Below are positions 25,837 to 33,671 of a DNA stretch of 64,000 nucleotides, piece by piece (position 1 is the first letter of the stretch; each line of letters opens with the position of its first letter). The notes under the pieces are model-generated. The model saw nothing but the letters and a program-made list of their open reading frames with translations. It searched no databases and was not told the origin of the DNA. Both the position numbers and the translations under genes were made by a program. Source of the stretch: Sphingomonas chungangi (GTDB lineage: Bacteria; Pseudomonadota; Alphaproteobacteria; Sphingomonadales; Sphingomonadaceae). The stretch is taken from the NCBI RefSeq assembly GCF_013778325.1, contig NZ_JACEIB010000006.1:186001-250000 (forward strand), written 5' to 3'.

Positions 25837-27404
25837 CCGGCTATTTCCAGGCGCCGTGGGTGGTGCAGACGCTGATCGCCTCCGCCCTGCTGATGGCGAT
25901 CGTGCTGATGCTGCGCGCGTCCGTCACCCGTGCTTTCGGCGCGCGCGCGGCCTATGCCTTGTGGCTGTTGCCGGTGCTGCGGATGATCCTGCCGCCGCTG
26001 CCGGGCTGGCGGATGCTGGCAGTGCCGGTGATCTATTGGGCGCCGCAGCACAGGACGGTCGGCCTGGTCGATCCGGCGACGGCGGTGCAGTTGGCGCATG
26101 ATGTGGTGCGGTCCGAACATGCGCGCATCGCGGAGCACTTCGCGCCGGGCATGCCCGTCCAGATGATCGTCTCGCCGCACCCAGCGCCGTTGCTGCCGGG
26201 CGTCGACTGGCCGGTGCTGCTGCTGGGCGTCTGGCTGGGCGGCGCGACGCTGTGGTTCGGCTGGCAGATGGTCCGCTATCGTGCCTTCCTGGCCCGGGCC
26301 ATGCGTGGCGCGCGTCCGTTGACTCGCGAGTGCGGTATCGACGTACTGCTCAGCGATCATGTCGACGGGCCGGTGGCGGCCGGCGTGTTCCGGCGCCGCA
26401 TCTTGCTGCCTTCCGACTTCATGGCGCGCTACTCGCCCGCCGAACGCCGGCTGGCGCTGGTTCACGAGGCGGCGCACCACGATCGCCGCGACGTCCAGGC
26501 CAATCTGCTCGGCCTCGGCGTGCTGGCGCTGCACTGGTGGAACCCGCTCGCCCACCGCGCCTATCGCGCCTTCCGCGCGGATCAGGAACTCGCCTGCGAT
26601 GCGACGGTGCTGGCCGATGCGTCGACGGTGGATCGCATCGCTTACGGAACGGCGGTGCTCAAATCGGCCTCGGCGCGGATGCCTGGTGTGGCCTGCGCGC
26701 TCAGTCACAAGGCTCAGCTCAAGCAGAGGATCGTCATGATGACCAGGAAGCCGATCGGCGCGACGCGCCTTTTGATGGGAGGCGTGGTTGCGCTCGCCGC
26801 GATCGGCGGCGGGCTGCTGCTCACCGCGTCGGGCAGCGCGCTGGCGCAGGATATGCATCCGGTCGAGTTCACCGGCCCGGCGCCCGCGCCGGTCGAGGCG
26901 GCCCGCGCCGGGTCCGACCGCGCGGCGCGCCGGGCGGAAGCCGCCGGCCGCCGGGCCGAGGCGGCCGGCCGCCGCGCCGGCGCCATCGGTGAGCAGGCGG
27001 GGCGCACCGCCGGGATCGCGGCCGAGCGTATGTCGGCCGAGGCCGAGCGCCGCGCCGCCACCGCGTCCGCCGAAGCCGAGAAGGCCGGGCGCGAGGCGGC
27101 GGCCGCTGGCGCGAATGCCGAAGAAATCCAGCGCACGGCGCTCGCCGCCGCGCGCGCCGATCTAGCGCGGCAATGCGCCGCCGCCGGCACACCGATGGAC
27201 GCCAATGCCGATTGGGGCACGCTCGCCACCTGCGGCCGCATGCACGAGATGGTCCGCACCGCGATGGAGCAGGCGCGCCTGGCGATCCGCACGGCGCCCG
27301 GACTGAGCGATGCCGATCGTGCCCGTGCCATGGCCAACATTGATCGTGCCGCAGCGGACGGGGATCACGAGATCGACGCAGCGAAGGATGCGCCGACGTC
27401 CTGA
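25833..27404 (+). CDS. M56 (BlaR1-type) membrane metallopeptidase with Ala-rich coiled tail
   Basis: 523 residues. Four N-terminal membrane helices (first at about 13-28), a zinc protease motif HEAAH at 211-215 with the third ligand Glu252 in ADQELACDA, and another helix at about 312-335. True BlaR1 ends in a penicillin-binding sensor domain. Here the C-terminal 180 residues instead form an Ala/Arg/Glu-rich, probably coiled-coil region with repeated RRAEAAGRRAEAAGRR-like units, followed by a short helical end with two Cys. The protease is expected to cleave the co-encoded BlaI-like repressor when a signal is sensed; the signal is unlikely to be a beta-lactam bound in the classical way. Confidence 0.9.
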   Translation: MTGYFQAPWVVQTLIASALLMAIVLMLRASVTRAFGARAAYALWLLPVLRMILPPLPGWRMLAVPVIYWAPQHRTVGLVDPATAVQLAHDVVRSEHARIAEHFAPGMPVQMIVSPHPAPLLPGVDWPVLLLGVWLGGATLWFGWQMVRYRAFLARAMRGARPLTRECGIDVLLSDHVDGPVAAGVFRRRILLPSDFMARYSPAERRLALVHEAAHHDRRDVQANLLGLGVLALHWWNPLAHRAYRAFRADQELACDATVLADASTVDRIAYGTAVLKSASARMPGVACALSHKAQLKQRIVMMTRKPIGATRLLMGGVVALAAIGGGLLLTASGSALAQDMHPVEFTGPAPAPVEAARAGSDRAARRAEAAGRRAEAAGRRAGAIGEQAGRTAGIAAERMSAEAERRAATASAEAEKAGREAAAAGANAEEIQRTALAAARADLARQCAAAGTPMDANADWGTLATCGRMHEMVRTAMEQARLAIRTAPGLSDADRARAMANIDRAAADGDHEIDAAKDAPTS

Positions 27405-27424
27405 TAATCCATACGATCGACACG

Positions 27425-27457
27425 GGCCGTCGGTGCGGATCGTACCGGCGGCCTTTT
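27425..27457 (+). terminator. probable terminator of the BlaI/M56 operon
   Basis: GGCCGTCGGT (27425-27434) pairs with ACCGGCGGCC (27444-27453) with one mismatch, and TTTT follows. It lies 20 bases after the M56 stop and just before the convergent small gene. Confidence 0.7.
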
Positions 27458-27464
27458 CGCGAGA

Positions 27465-27737
27465 TCAGCCCGGGACGGTCAGGGCGGTGAAGACCATCCG
27501 CTCCCAGACATTGGCGGCATCGCGGGCGAGGTCCCGGCGATCTCCCTCATGCAGCATCTCGTCGGTGGGGATCCGCATGGCGCCGATCGCCCGGTGCGCG
27601 GCGAGCCGGTAGCCGGCACGGGCATCCTCACCGAGATCGTCCCAGTCGGGCGGCCCGTTTCCGCCCGACGCGCCGGGCAAGGCGGTGTGAATGGCGCGGG
27701 CGATACGATCCGTCATGTTCGTGGCCGTCATGCTCAT
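27465..27737 (-). CDS. small hypothetical protein
   Basis: 90 residues, mostly helical, with the motif GYRLAAHRAIGAMRIPTDEMLHEGDRRDLARDAANVWERMV, a pattern seen in short uncharacterised proteins of sphingomonads and their phages. GGGGGAG lies nine bases before the Met at 27737; a second in-frame Met is two codons on. It converges on the M56 operon. I cannot assign a role. Confidence 0.6.
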   Translation of the reverse strand: MSMTATNMTDRIARAIHTALPGASGGNGPPDWDDLGEDARAGYRLAAHRAIGAMRIPTDEMLHEGDRRDLARDAANVWERMVFTALTVPG

Positions 27738-28048
27738 GGCATAAATCTCCCCCGAGACGTTCCTGTTATCCTCTCGCGGGCTCTGCGGCCTTTCATCCGA
27801 TTGAAACACGACGGAGCGGTTCGAGGCAATATCGATTGCGCGAGAATGGGATTGCACGACACGATCGATAATTGCTGACTGTCGGGATAAATTCCCACTG
27901 AACAGCAAGGTACTCGGCAATCCATTTCGTGCCGCGGAATGAAATGCCGGAAAACGGCCATTTCCGATTTGGCACGCATGATGCTGGGGAACAGGGGCAA
28001 GCCAGAACGGCTCGCAGGGCTCCGGCCCTCCGGGAAGGAGATACTGCC
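27738..28048. other. 311-base intergenic region between divergent small genes
   Basis: More AT-rich than its surroundings (27740-27980) and without a convincing reading frame. It should hold the promoters of the two divergent small genes. A GGAAC at 27988-27992 has CGGCTC where an EcfG -10 would be, which is too poor to call. I see no repeat, RNA gene or other feature. Confidence 0.5.
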
Positions 28049-28294
28049 ATGCACACCGTTTCACGCCTCATCCCCGCGGTCGCCGCTCTCGCGATGGCCG
28101 CCGCCCCCGCCTTCGCGCAGGGCGCTCCCGCCACCCGTCACATGCTGGTGAAGTATCAGCCGGTGTCGGGCGAATATTGCTTCGACACCGCGCCGTTGGA
28201 CAATGGCGCGACCTCCGTGTCCCGCCTGCCCAGCGTCGAGTGCAAGACCCGGGCCGGCTGGGCGCTGGATGGCCTCACCATCGCGCGCCGCTGA
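28049..28294 (+). CDS. small exported hypothetical protein
   Basis: 81 residues. A signal peptide (MHTVSRLIPAVAALAMAAAPAFAQ, cleavage expected after AFA) and a short mature chain of about 57 residues with two cysteines (EYCFDT and VECKTRAGW) that could form a disulfide. An AAGGAG ribosome binding site lies eight bases before the ATG. No known family. Confidence 0.65.
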   Translation: MHTVSRLIPAVAALAMAAAPAFAQGAPATRHMLVKYQPVSGEYCFDTAPLDNGATSVSRLPSVECKTRAGWALDGLTIARR

Positions 28295-28362
28295 TCGATG
28301 CATCGGGGTAAGGATGAACCTGTGGCTCCAGGAGCCGCAGGCTTTCCTTTTGCGGGATATTG

Positions 28363-28446
28363 TGGTGCGGGCGGCGGGACTCGAACCCGCACTCCAGGGG
28401 AAGACGATTTTAAGTCGTCTGCGTCTACCGGTTTCGCCACGCCCGC
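28363..28446 (-). tRNA. tRNA-Leu (TAA anticodon)
   Basis: Minus-strand cloverleaf with acceptor GCGGGCG, a D arm, anticodon stem GACGA/TCGTC around loop CTTAAAA (anticodon TAA), a long class II variable arm, T arm GGGTTCGAGTCCC and encoded CCA. The length is 84 nt with CCA. The long variable arm confirms the class. Confidence 0.96.
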
Positions 28447-28501
28447 ATGCGCGCCCACAAAGGCGGGAAGGGGCGGCGGGTCAAGGGGGCTTTGAAACAC
28501 G

Positions 28502-28617
28502 CCGTTCGTGCTGAGGAGCCGCTGAGCTCGTCGAAGCGGCGTCTCGAAGCATATGCCCCACACATGCCCTTCGAGACGGGCCTTCGACTTCGCTCAGTCC
28601 CTCCTCAGGGCGAACGG
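28502..28617. repeat. REP-like palindromic element, copy 2
   Basis: A 116-base imperfect palindrome. The left end is CCGTTCGTGCTGAGGAG and the right end CTCCTCAGGGCGAACGG; inner arms GTCGAAGC...GTCTCGAAG and CTTCGAGAC...CTTCGAC also pair, around a centre near 28556. It fills most of the space between tRNA-Leu and the stop of ihfB. Same family as the copies at 20336 and 34967. Confidence 0.85.
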
Positions 28618-28633
28618 AATCCTCCGACGCCCG

Positions 28634-28915
28634 TCAAGCGACGTTCAGGCGCTCGCGCATTTCCTTGCCCGGCTTGAAATAGGGCACGCGCTTGGCGGAT
28701 ACTTCCACCGGCTCGCCGGTACGCGGGTTGCGGCCGGTGCGCGCATCGCGCGCGCGCGTGGAGAAGGCGCCGAAACCGCGCAGCTCGACGCGCCCACCCG
28801 CGACGAGATGCGCGCTGATCGCCTCGAAGATCGAGCCCACCAGCCGTTCGATATCCTTCAACGGCAGCTCCGGATTGGCATCGGCCACCCGCTGCACAAG
28901 TTCGGACCGGATCAT
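28634..28915 (-). CDS. ihfB: integration host factor subunit beta
   Basis: 93 residues of the HU/IHF family: [26 protein letters not shown], the beta-arm region [30 protein letters not shown] with the intercalating Pro in NPRTGEP, and [16 protein letters not shown]. It bends DNA as a heterodimer with IHF alpha. It lies downstream of rpsA, the classical rpsA-ihfB order. Confidence 0.97.
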   Translation of the reverse strand: MIRSELVQRVADANPELPLKDIERLVGSIFEAISAHLVAGGRVELRGFGAFSTRARDARTGRNPRTGEPVEVSAKRVPYFKPGKEMRERLNVA

Positions 28916-29032
28916 CGTCGCCTAACCCTTGTCTTATGCCCTGCCGGACGAGTCTCCCTAGGGCCTGATCATTTCCATAAAACTGGATCAATGTCACGCA
29001 TCTCTAGGGTTAACGCGTTACGGGTATGAAAC

Positions 29033-29071
29033 GAAAAAGCCCCCGCCCGCCGTGTGGCGGACGAGGGCCTT
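29033..29071 (-). terminator. intrinsic terminator after rpsA
   Basis: On the minus strand, GGCCCTCGTCCGCC and GGCGGGCGGGGGC pair around ACAC (one or two mismatches), followed by TTTTTCG. It lies about 30 bases past the rpsA stop, so ihfB probably also has its own promoter in 28916-29032. Confidence 0.85.
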
Positions 29072-29100
29072 CGCTCGACCGGCGTAACCGGTTGAGACTG

Positions 29101-30825
29101 TTAGTTGTTATCCTGACGGGCCTTGAGGGCCTCACCGAGGATGTCACCCAGCGACGCGCCCGAGTCGGACGAGCCGTACTGCGCGACGGCCTGCTTCTCC
29201 TCGGCGAGCTGCAGCGCCTTGATCGAGAAGGTCGGCTTCTTCGAACGATCGAAGCCGGTCACCATCGCATCGAACTTCTGGCCGACCTGGAAGCGCTCGG
29301 CGCGCTGCTCGTCGCGGTCGCGGCCGAGATCGCCGCGACGGATGAAGCCGGTCGCGCCATCGTCGCCGATCTGCACGTCGAGGCCGGCGTCACCCACCGA
29401 CAGAACGGTGACGGTGACGGTCTGGCCCTTGTTGACGCCCGCCGACGACGAACCGCCGGCCGACGCGCCCGCACCGGCGACGCCGCCACGCTCGAGCTGC
29501 TTGATGCCGAGCGAGATGCGCTCCTTCTCGGCGTCCACGTCGAGCACGACCGCCTGCACGGTCTCGCCCTTGTGGTGCAGCGCCAGGGCTTCCTCGCCGG
29601 TCACGCCCCAGGCGATGTCCGACATGTGGACCATGCCGTCCACGTCGCCGTCGAGGCCGATGAACAGGCCGAACTCGGTGGCGTTCTTGACTTCGCCCTC
29701 GACGGTCGAGCCGATCGGGTGCTTCTCGGTGAAGGCCTCCCACGGATTCTGCTGGGCCTGCTTGAGGCCGAGCGAGATGCGGCGCTTGTCCTCGTCCACC
29801 TCGAGAATTACGACGTCGACTTCCTGCGAGGTCGAGACGATCTTGCCCGGGTGCACGTTCTTCTTGGTCCAGCTCATCTCGGAGACGTGGACCAGGCCCT
29901 CGATGCCGGCTTCCAGCTCGACGAACGCACCATATTCGGTGATGTTCGTGACGCGGCCGGAGAACTTGCCGCCGATCGGGTACTTGGCCTGCGCGCCCTC
30001 CCACGGATCGCTCTCGAGCTGCTTCATGCCGAGCGAGATGCGCTGGGTGTCGCGGTTGATGCGGATGATCTGCACCTTGACGGTGTCACCGATGTTGATG
30101 ACCTCGCTCGGGTGGTTGACGCGCTTGTAGCTCATGTCGGTGACATGGAGCAGGCCGTCGATGCCGCCGAGATCGACGAAGGCGCCGTAATCGGTGATGT
30201 TCTTGACGATGCCGTCGATCACCTGGCCTTCGGCGAGCGACTGGATCAGGCCGGTGCGCTGCTCGGCGCGGGTCTCTTCCAGCACGGCGCGGCGCGACAC
30301 GACGATGTTGCCGCGGCGGCGATCCATCTTGAGGATCTGGAAGGGCTGCTCGATGTCCATCAGCGGGGTCACGTCGCGGACCGGGCGGATGTCGACCTGC
30401 GAGCCGGGCAGGAAGGCCACGGCGCCGTTCAGGTCGACCGTGAAGCCGCCCTTGACGCGGCCGAAGATCACGCCGGTGACGCGCGCGGTCTTGCCGAACT
30501 CTTCCTCCAGCTTGTCCCACGCGGCCTCGCGGCGGGCGCGATCGCGCGAGAGCATCGCCTCGCCCATGCTGTTCTCGACGCGGTCGACGAACACCTCGAC
30601 CTCGTCGCCGACCTTGAGATCGGCCTTCTGGCCCGGCGCGGGCGCGAATTCGCGCAGCGGCACGCGGCCTTCGGACTTGAGGCCGACGTCGATGACCACG
30701 AGGTCGTTCTCGATGCCGGTGACGGTGCCCTTCACCACACGGCCTTCGAAGCCGTCGGCGGCACCCATGGTCTCGTCGAGGAGGGCCGCGAAATCGTCGC
30801 GGGTCGGGTTGGCAGTGGTCGCCAT
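29101..30825 (-). CDS. rpsA: 30S ribosomal protein S1
   Basis: 574 residues with six S1 (OB-fold) RNA-binding domains; repeated units such as GRVTNITEYGAFVELEAGIEGLVHVSEMSW and GIVKNITDYGAFVDLGGIDGLLHVTDMSY are clear. S1 recruits structured and leaderless-poor mRNAs to the ribosome. The C-terminal Gly/Ser-rich linker (AGASAGGSSSAG) before domain six and the end in ALKARQDNN are family-typical. The start MATTANPTRDDFAALL at 30825 matches alphaproteobacterial S1. cmk, usually directly upstream, lies 12 kb away. Confidence 0.98.
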   Translation of the reverse strand: MATTANPTRDDFAALLDETMGAADGFEGRVVKGTVTGIENDLVVIDVGLKSEGRVPLREFAPAPGQKADLKVGDEVEVFVDRVENSMGEAMLSRDRARREAAWDKLEEEFGKTARVTGVIFGRVKGGFTVDLNGAVAFLPGSQVDIRPVRDVTPLMDIEQPFQILKMDRRRGNIVVSRRAVLEETRAEQRTGLIQSLAEGQVIDGIVKNITDYGAFVDLGGIDGLLHVTDMSYKRVNHPSEVINIGDTVKVQIIRINRDTQRISLGMKQLESDPWEGAQAKYPIGGKFSGRVTNITEYGAFVELEAGIEGLVHVSEMSWTKKNVHPGKIVSTSQEVDVVILEVDEDKRRISLGLKQAQQNPWEAFTEKHPIGSTVEGEVKNATEFGLFIGLDGDVDGMVHMSDIAWGVTGEEALALHHKGETVQAVVLDVDAEKERISLGIKQLERGGVAGAGASAGGSSSAGVNKGQTVTVTVLSVGDAGLDVQIGDDGATGFIRRGDLGRDRDEQRAERFQVGQKFDAMVTGFDRSKKPTFSIKALQLAEEKQAVAQYGSSDSGASLGDILGEALKARQDNN

Positions 30826-31183
30826 AAAAAGTGTCTGTCCTATCAATCGTTTCCGGCCACCCGGTTGGATCCGGGGGTCTTTGGCCGAACTGCCGCGGGG
30901 ACCCCATGTCCGTCGCGGCGTCCAATGAGCATCACGTGCGGCGGCAGCGTCCAAACGCGAAAAGGGCGCGTGACGGAGAGCCGAAGCTCACCCCATCCGC
31001 GCCATGCCACCGCGAGCTTTGCCCGCTGGATGGCGCGCCTATAACGACAAGGTCGCAATCGGGCAAGCCAAACGGGCGATCTGCGCCCGGCGGAGGCTGG
31101 GCTGCGACGATCATGCGAGTCGGGGCCGTGCAATCGGTCCGGGACGCAGGCCTACTCGGCGCTTCCGCTGCGGGAGACTCGCG
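30826..31183 (-). promoter_or_regulatory. rpsA leader region with nested inverted repeat
   Basis: A 358-base stretch without a gene. On the rpsA side, 30854-30887 holds a nested inverted repeat: CGGCCA (30854) with TGGCCG (30882) outside, CCCGG (30860) with CCGGG (30871) inside. It would fold in the rpsA 5' leader about 30-60 bases before the start codon. S1 is known to autoregulate through leader structure in E. coli; a similar role here is inference. The remainder (30900-31170) should contain the rpsA promoter and that of the divergent hydrolase. I see nothing else. Confidence 0.4.
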
Positions 31184-31822
31184 ATGACGGACTGGCCACT
31201 CTGTCTCATGGTTCCGGGGATCGGCAATTCGGGACGAGGCCATTGGCAGACGGCGTGGGAGCGCGACCGCCCGGATTGTGTGCACGTCGATCTTGGTTGC
31301 TGGGAAGCGCCGATCCGCAACGTCTGGCTCAGCCGGATCGACCAGGCGGTGGCCGCCGCCGGGCGACCGGTTGTGCTGGCGGCGCATGGCCTCGGCTGCC
31401 ATGCGGTGGCGTGGTGGGCCGCTCTGCTCGGCAAGGCGGCTTCACGGCGGGTCTGCGGCGCGCTGCTGGTGGCGCCGCCCGATCCGGCAGTGGATTTCCG
31501 TCTCGGCGATTTCGCGCCGGTGCCGACCGCGATGCTGCCTTTCCCCTCGATCGTGGTGGCAAGCCGCGACGACCCCGCCGCCGGCCTCGGCTGGTCGCGC
31601 GAACTGGCCGGCGAGTGGATGTCGGATTTCGCCGAGGTCGGCGAGGCGGGGCACCTCAATGCGCGCTCCCGGCTCGGCGACTGGGCGCAGGGACAGCGAT
31701 TGCTCGATATGCTGATCGATGGCGGCCCGGGCCTGTCGCGCTATCCATACCGACGCGAGCAGCCGTCCCGCCCGGCGCGCCCGGTGCGGCCTTCGCTGCG
31801 AGTCGTCACCCCGGCGCGGTAG
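31184..31822 (+). CDS. RBBP9/YdeN-family alpha/beta hydrolase, nucleophile apparently missing
   Basis: 212 residues matching the RBBP9/YdeN family: LMVPGIGNSGRGHWQTAWER at the N-terminus, then the nucleophile elbow, an Asp region (VVASRDDPAAGL) and the catalytic His in AGHLNARSRLGDWAQG. The elbow in active members reads AHSLGC. Here it is AHGLGC, with GGC (Gly) in place of Ser (DNA around 31385-31395). This predicts a protein without serine hydrolase activity. The last 30 residues are Arg/Pro-rich. GGGAG precedes the ATG. Confidence 0.85.
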   Translation: MTDWPLCLMVPGIGNSGRGHWQTAWERDRPDCVHVDLGCWEAPIRNVWLSRIDQAVAAAGRPVVLAAHGLGCHAVAWWAALLGKAASRRVCGALLVAPPDPAVDFRLGDFAPVPTAMLPFPSIVVASRDDPAAGLGWSRELAGEWMSDFAEVGEAGHLNARSRLGDWAQGQRLLDMLIDGGPGLSRYPYRREQPSRPARPVRPSLRVVTPAR

Positions 31823-32027
31823 CCCGGTCGTTTCGGAAGCGGTCGCTCGTCGACGGCGGATGCGCGTTCGTCGACGGTTCGACACCCCGGTAGAGGGAAA
31901 CGCGCCCTCCGTCGAACCTGCCGCGCATGCCATTCCCGGTTCTCCTAGCAAGGCTCCAGCGACGACGAAGACGCCGCCGCGAACCGCCGGGACACCCCGC
32001 TCCGGCCCCCTTTGAGGAGCACTGACC

Positions 32028-32375
32028 ATGGCTTTCCGTTTCACCGCGCTTGCGCTTGCCGCCGCGCTTGTCTCCGCCCCCGCTTTCGCCGCTCCGGCGG
32101 CCGACGGGATGAGCACCACCGTCCGCTTCGGCGATCTCGATCTCGCCAGCGGCGCGGGTGCCGCCACCCTGCACACGCGCATCGTGAGTGCCGCCCGCGC
32201 CGTCTGCGGTGGCGAGGTCGACCAGCGCGACCTGACTGCGGTGACCAGCGCAGCTTCCTGCCGCCAGGTGGCGATGGCGAGCGCCGAGCCGCAGATTCAG
32301 CTGGCGCTCAACGCCGCGCACACCGGCCGCCAGCTCGCCGCCAACGACGTGAAGGTTTCCGCGCGCGGCTTCTGA
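32028..32375 (+). CDS. UrcA family protein
   Basis: 115 residues. Signal peptide (MAFRFTALALAAALVSAPAFAAP) and a UrcA-type mature domain: TTVRFGDLDLASGAGAATLHTRIVSAARAVCG, then SCRQVAMASAEPQI. Two cysteines are placed as usual for a disulfide. UrcA proteins are small periplasmic proteins typical of sphingomonads and caulobacters, of unknown function. TGAGGAG ribosome binding site; strong terminator downstream, so it is monocistronic. Confidence 0.9.
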   Translation: MAFRFTALALAAALVSAPAFAAPAADGMSTTVRFGDLDLASGAGAATLHTRIVSAARAVCGGEVDQRDLTAVTSAASCRQVAMASAEPQIQLALNAAHTGRQLAANDVKVSARGF

Positions 32376-32400
32376 GCTGCCCGGCACGATGTCCCCTTGG

Positions 32401-32433
32401 CCCCCGGATCCAGGTGATCCGGGGGTTCTTTTT
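32401..32433 (+). terminator. intrinsic terminator after the UrcA gene
   Basis: CCCCCGGATC and GATCCGGGGG form a perfect 10-bp stem around CAGGT, followed by TTCTTTTT. It lies 25 bases after the stop codon. Confidence 0.93.
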
Positions 32434-32470
32434 GTTTGATGCCTTAGGACAAAAAGCGGACACCGGGGCC

Positions 32471-32917
32471 ATGATACCGGCACTTCTCGCCTCGGCTCTT
32501 CTGACCAGCCCGCCGGTCATCCCGTCAGAATTGACGCGCGCCGTGGCGGGCTTGCAGGTTTCGGACTTCGAAAGCGCTAAGACCGATCTCAATGGAGATG
32601 GGCGACCCGAGTGGCTGATCTACGCGCAGGGTGAGGATTGGTGTGGTAGTGGCGGTTGCACGCTGTTTGTGCTGACGAAGCGAGGTCGAGCTTTTCGGGT
32701 CGTTTCGCGCACGACCATCTCGCGACCACCGATCTGGCGCCTCACCTCCAAATCGCACGGATGGCACGACCTTGCGGTGTGGGCCAGCGGTGGGGGTATC
32801 GCGCGCGCCCATCTGTCACGGCTGCGATTCGACGGGCGACGTTATCCGGGCAATCCGTCCGTGCCGCCTGCCATGCCGGTATCGCATCCGATCGGCAAAT
32901 TGCTGATCGCGCATTGA
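32471..32917 (+). CDS. hypothetical exported protein with Asp/Asn calcium-loop-like motif
   Basis: 148 residues. A short hydrophobic N-terminus (IPALLASALLTSPPVIPSE) may be a signal. The motif TDLNGDGRPEWLIYAQ resembles the DxNxDG calcium loops of FG-GAP/VCBS and EF-hand proteins, followed by WCGSGGCTLFVL (Cys pair) and SHGWHDLAVWASGGG. Uncharacterised proteins of this form occur across alphaproteobacteria. It converges with the LytTR regulator, 13 bases apart. Role unknown. Confidence 0.65.
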   Translation: MIPALLASALLTSPPVIPSELTRAVAGLQVSDFESAKTDLNGDGRPEWLIYAQGEDWCGSGGCTLFVLTKRGRAFRVVSRTTISRPPIWRLTSKSHGWHDLAVWASGGGIARAHLSRLRFDGRRYPGNPSVPPAMPVSHPIGKLLIAH

Positions 32918-32930
32918 TCGCGATGCAGAT

Positions 32931-33671
32931 TCAGCCCCGCCCGATCAGCGCCTTCGCGGCCGGCAGGTAGCTCCGGCCGATCCGCGTCTCGCCGCCGTCG
33001 GCCTGCACGGCGTACCAGGTGCCGAGGCCGTCGTGACGCAGCTTGGCGATGAAATCGCGCCGCACGATCGCCGAGCGGTGCAGGCGGATGAAGCGCTCCG
33101 GATCGAGGCGCCGTTCCAGCTCGGTGATCGTCTGATGGAGCAGGAAGCTGCGCGCGCCGATGTGAAGGCGCATGTAGTCGCGCTCGGCCTCGATCCGGTC
33201 GACGTCGTAGGCCGAGACGCGGATCACCTCGGACCGGTGCGGCACCCAGAATTCCTCCAGCCATTCGGGCGCTGGCACGGCCGCATCGCCGGTGGCGCGC
33301 AGCTTCTCGGTGACGCGGCCGATCGCCTTGGCCAGCCGCTCGGGCACAACGGGCTTGAGCAGGTAATCCACCGCCGCGACGTCGAAGGCGGCGACCGCGA
33401 ACTGGTCGAAGGCGGTGCAGAAGATGATCGCGGGCCGTGCCGTCTTCGCCTCCAGCGCCTTCGCCACGCCGAGCCCGTCCAGCCCGGGCATCGAGATGTC
33501 GAGCAGCACGACTTCGGGCGCCAACGCCTCGATCATGCGCAATGCCGCCTCGCCGTCGGTCGCGGTGCCGACCAGCGCGATGCCCGGCGTCTGCGCGCAG
33601 AGGATCTGCAGGCGCTCGACCGCGAGCGGCTCGTCATCGACGATCAGCGTGCGCAGCGGTTCAGCAGCCAT
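32931..33671 (-). CDS. LytTR-family response regulator
   Basis: 246 residues. N-terminal receiver domain (RTLIVDDEPLAVERL, phosphoacceptor Asp in VVLLDISMPG, CTAFDQFAV, KPV) and a C-terminal LytTR DNA-binding domain (about 140-246; IEAERDYMRLHIGARSFLLHQTI, FIRLHRSAIV). It forms a two-component system with the LytS-like kinase encoded just upstream; the two reading frames overlap by 11 bases. Target genes are not evident. Confidence 0.95.
   Translation of the reverse strand: MAAEPLRTLIVDDEPLAVERLQILCAQTPGIALVGTATDGEAALRMIEALAPEVVLLDISMPGLDGLGVAKALEAKTARPAIIFCTAFDQFAVAAFDVAAVDYLLKPVVPERLAKAIGRVTEKLRATGDAAVPAPEWLEEFWVPHRSEVIRVSAYDVDRIEAERDYMRLHIGARSFLLHQTITELERRLDPERFIRLHRSAIVRRDFIAKLRHDGLGTWYAVQADGGETRIGRSYLPAAKALIGRG

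Noticed and set aside
25465-27404. Reading the BlaI/M56 pair as a beta-lactam resistance system
   Set aside because: No beta-lactamase or PBP gene is next to it and the protease lacks the penicillin-binding sensor domain.
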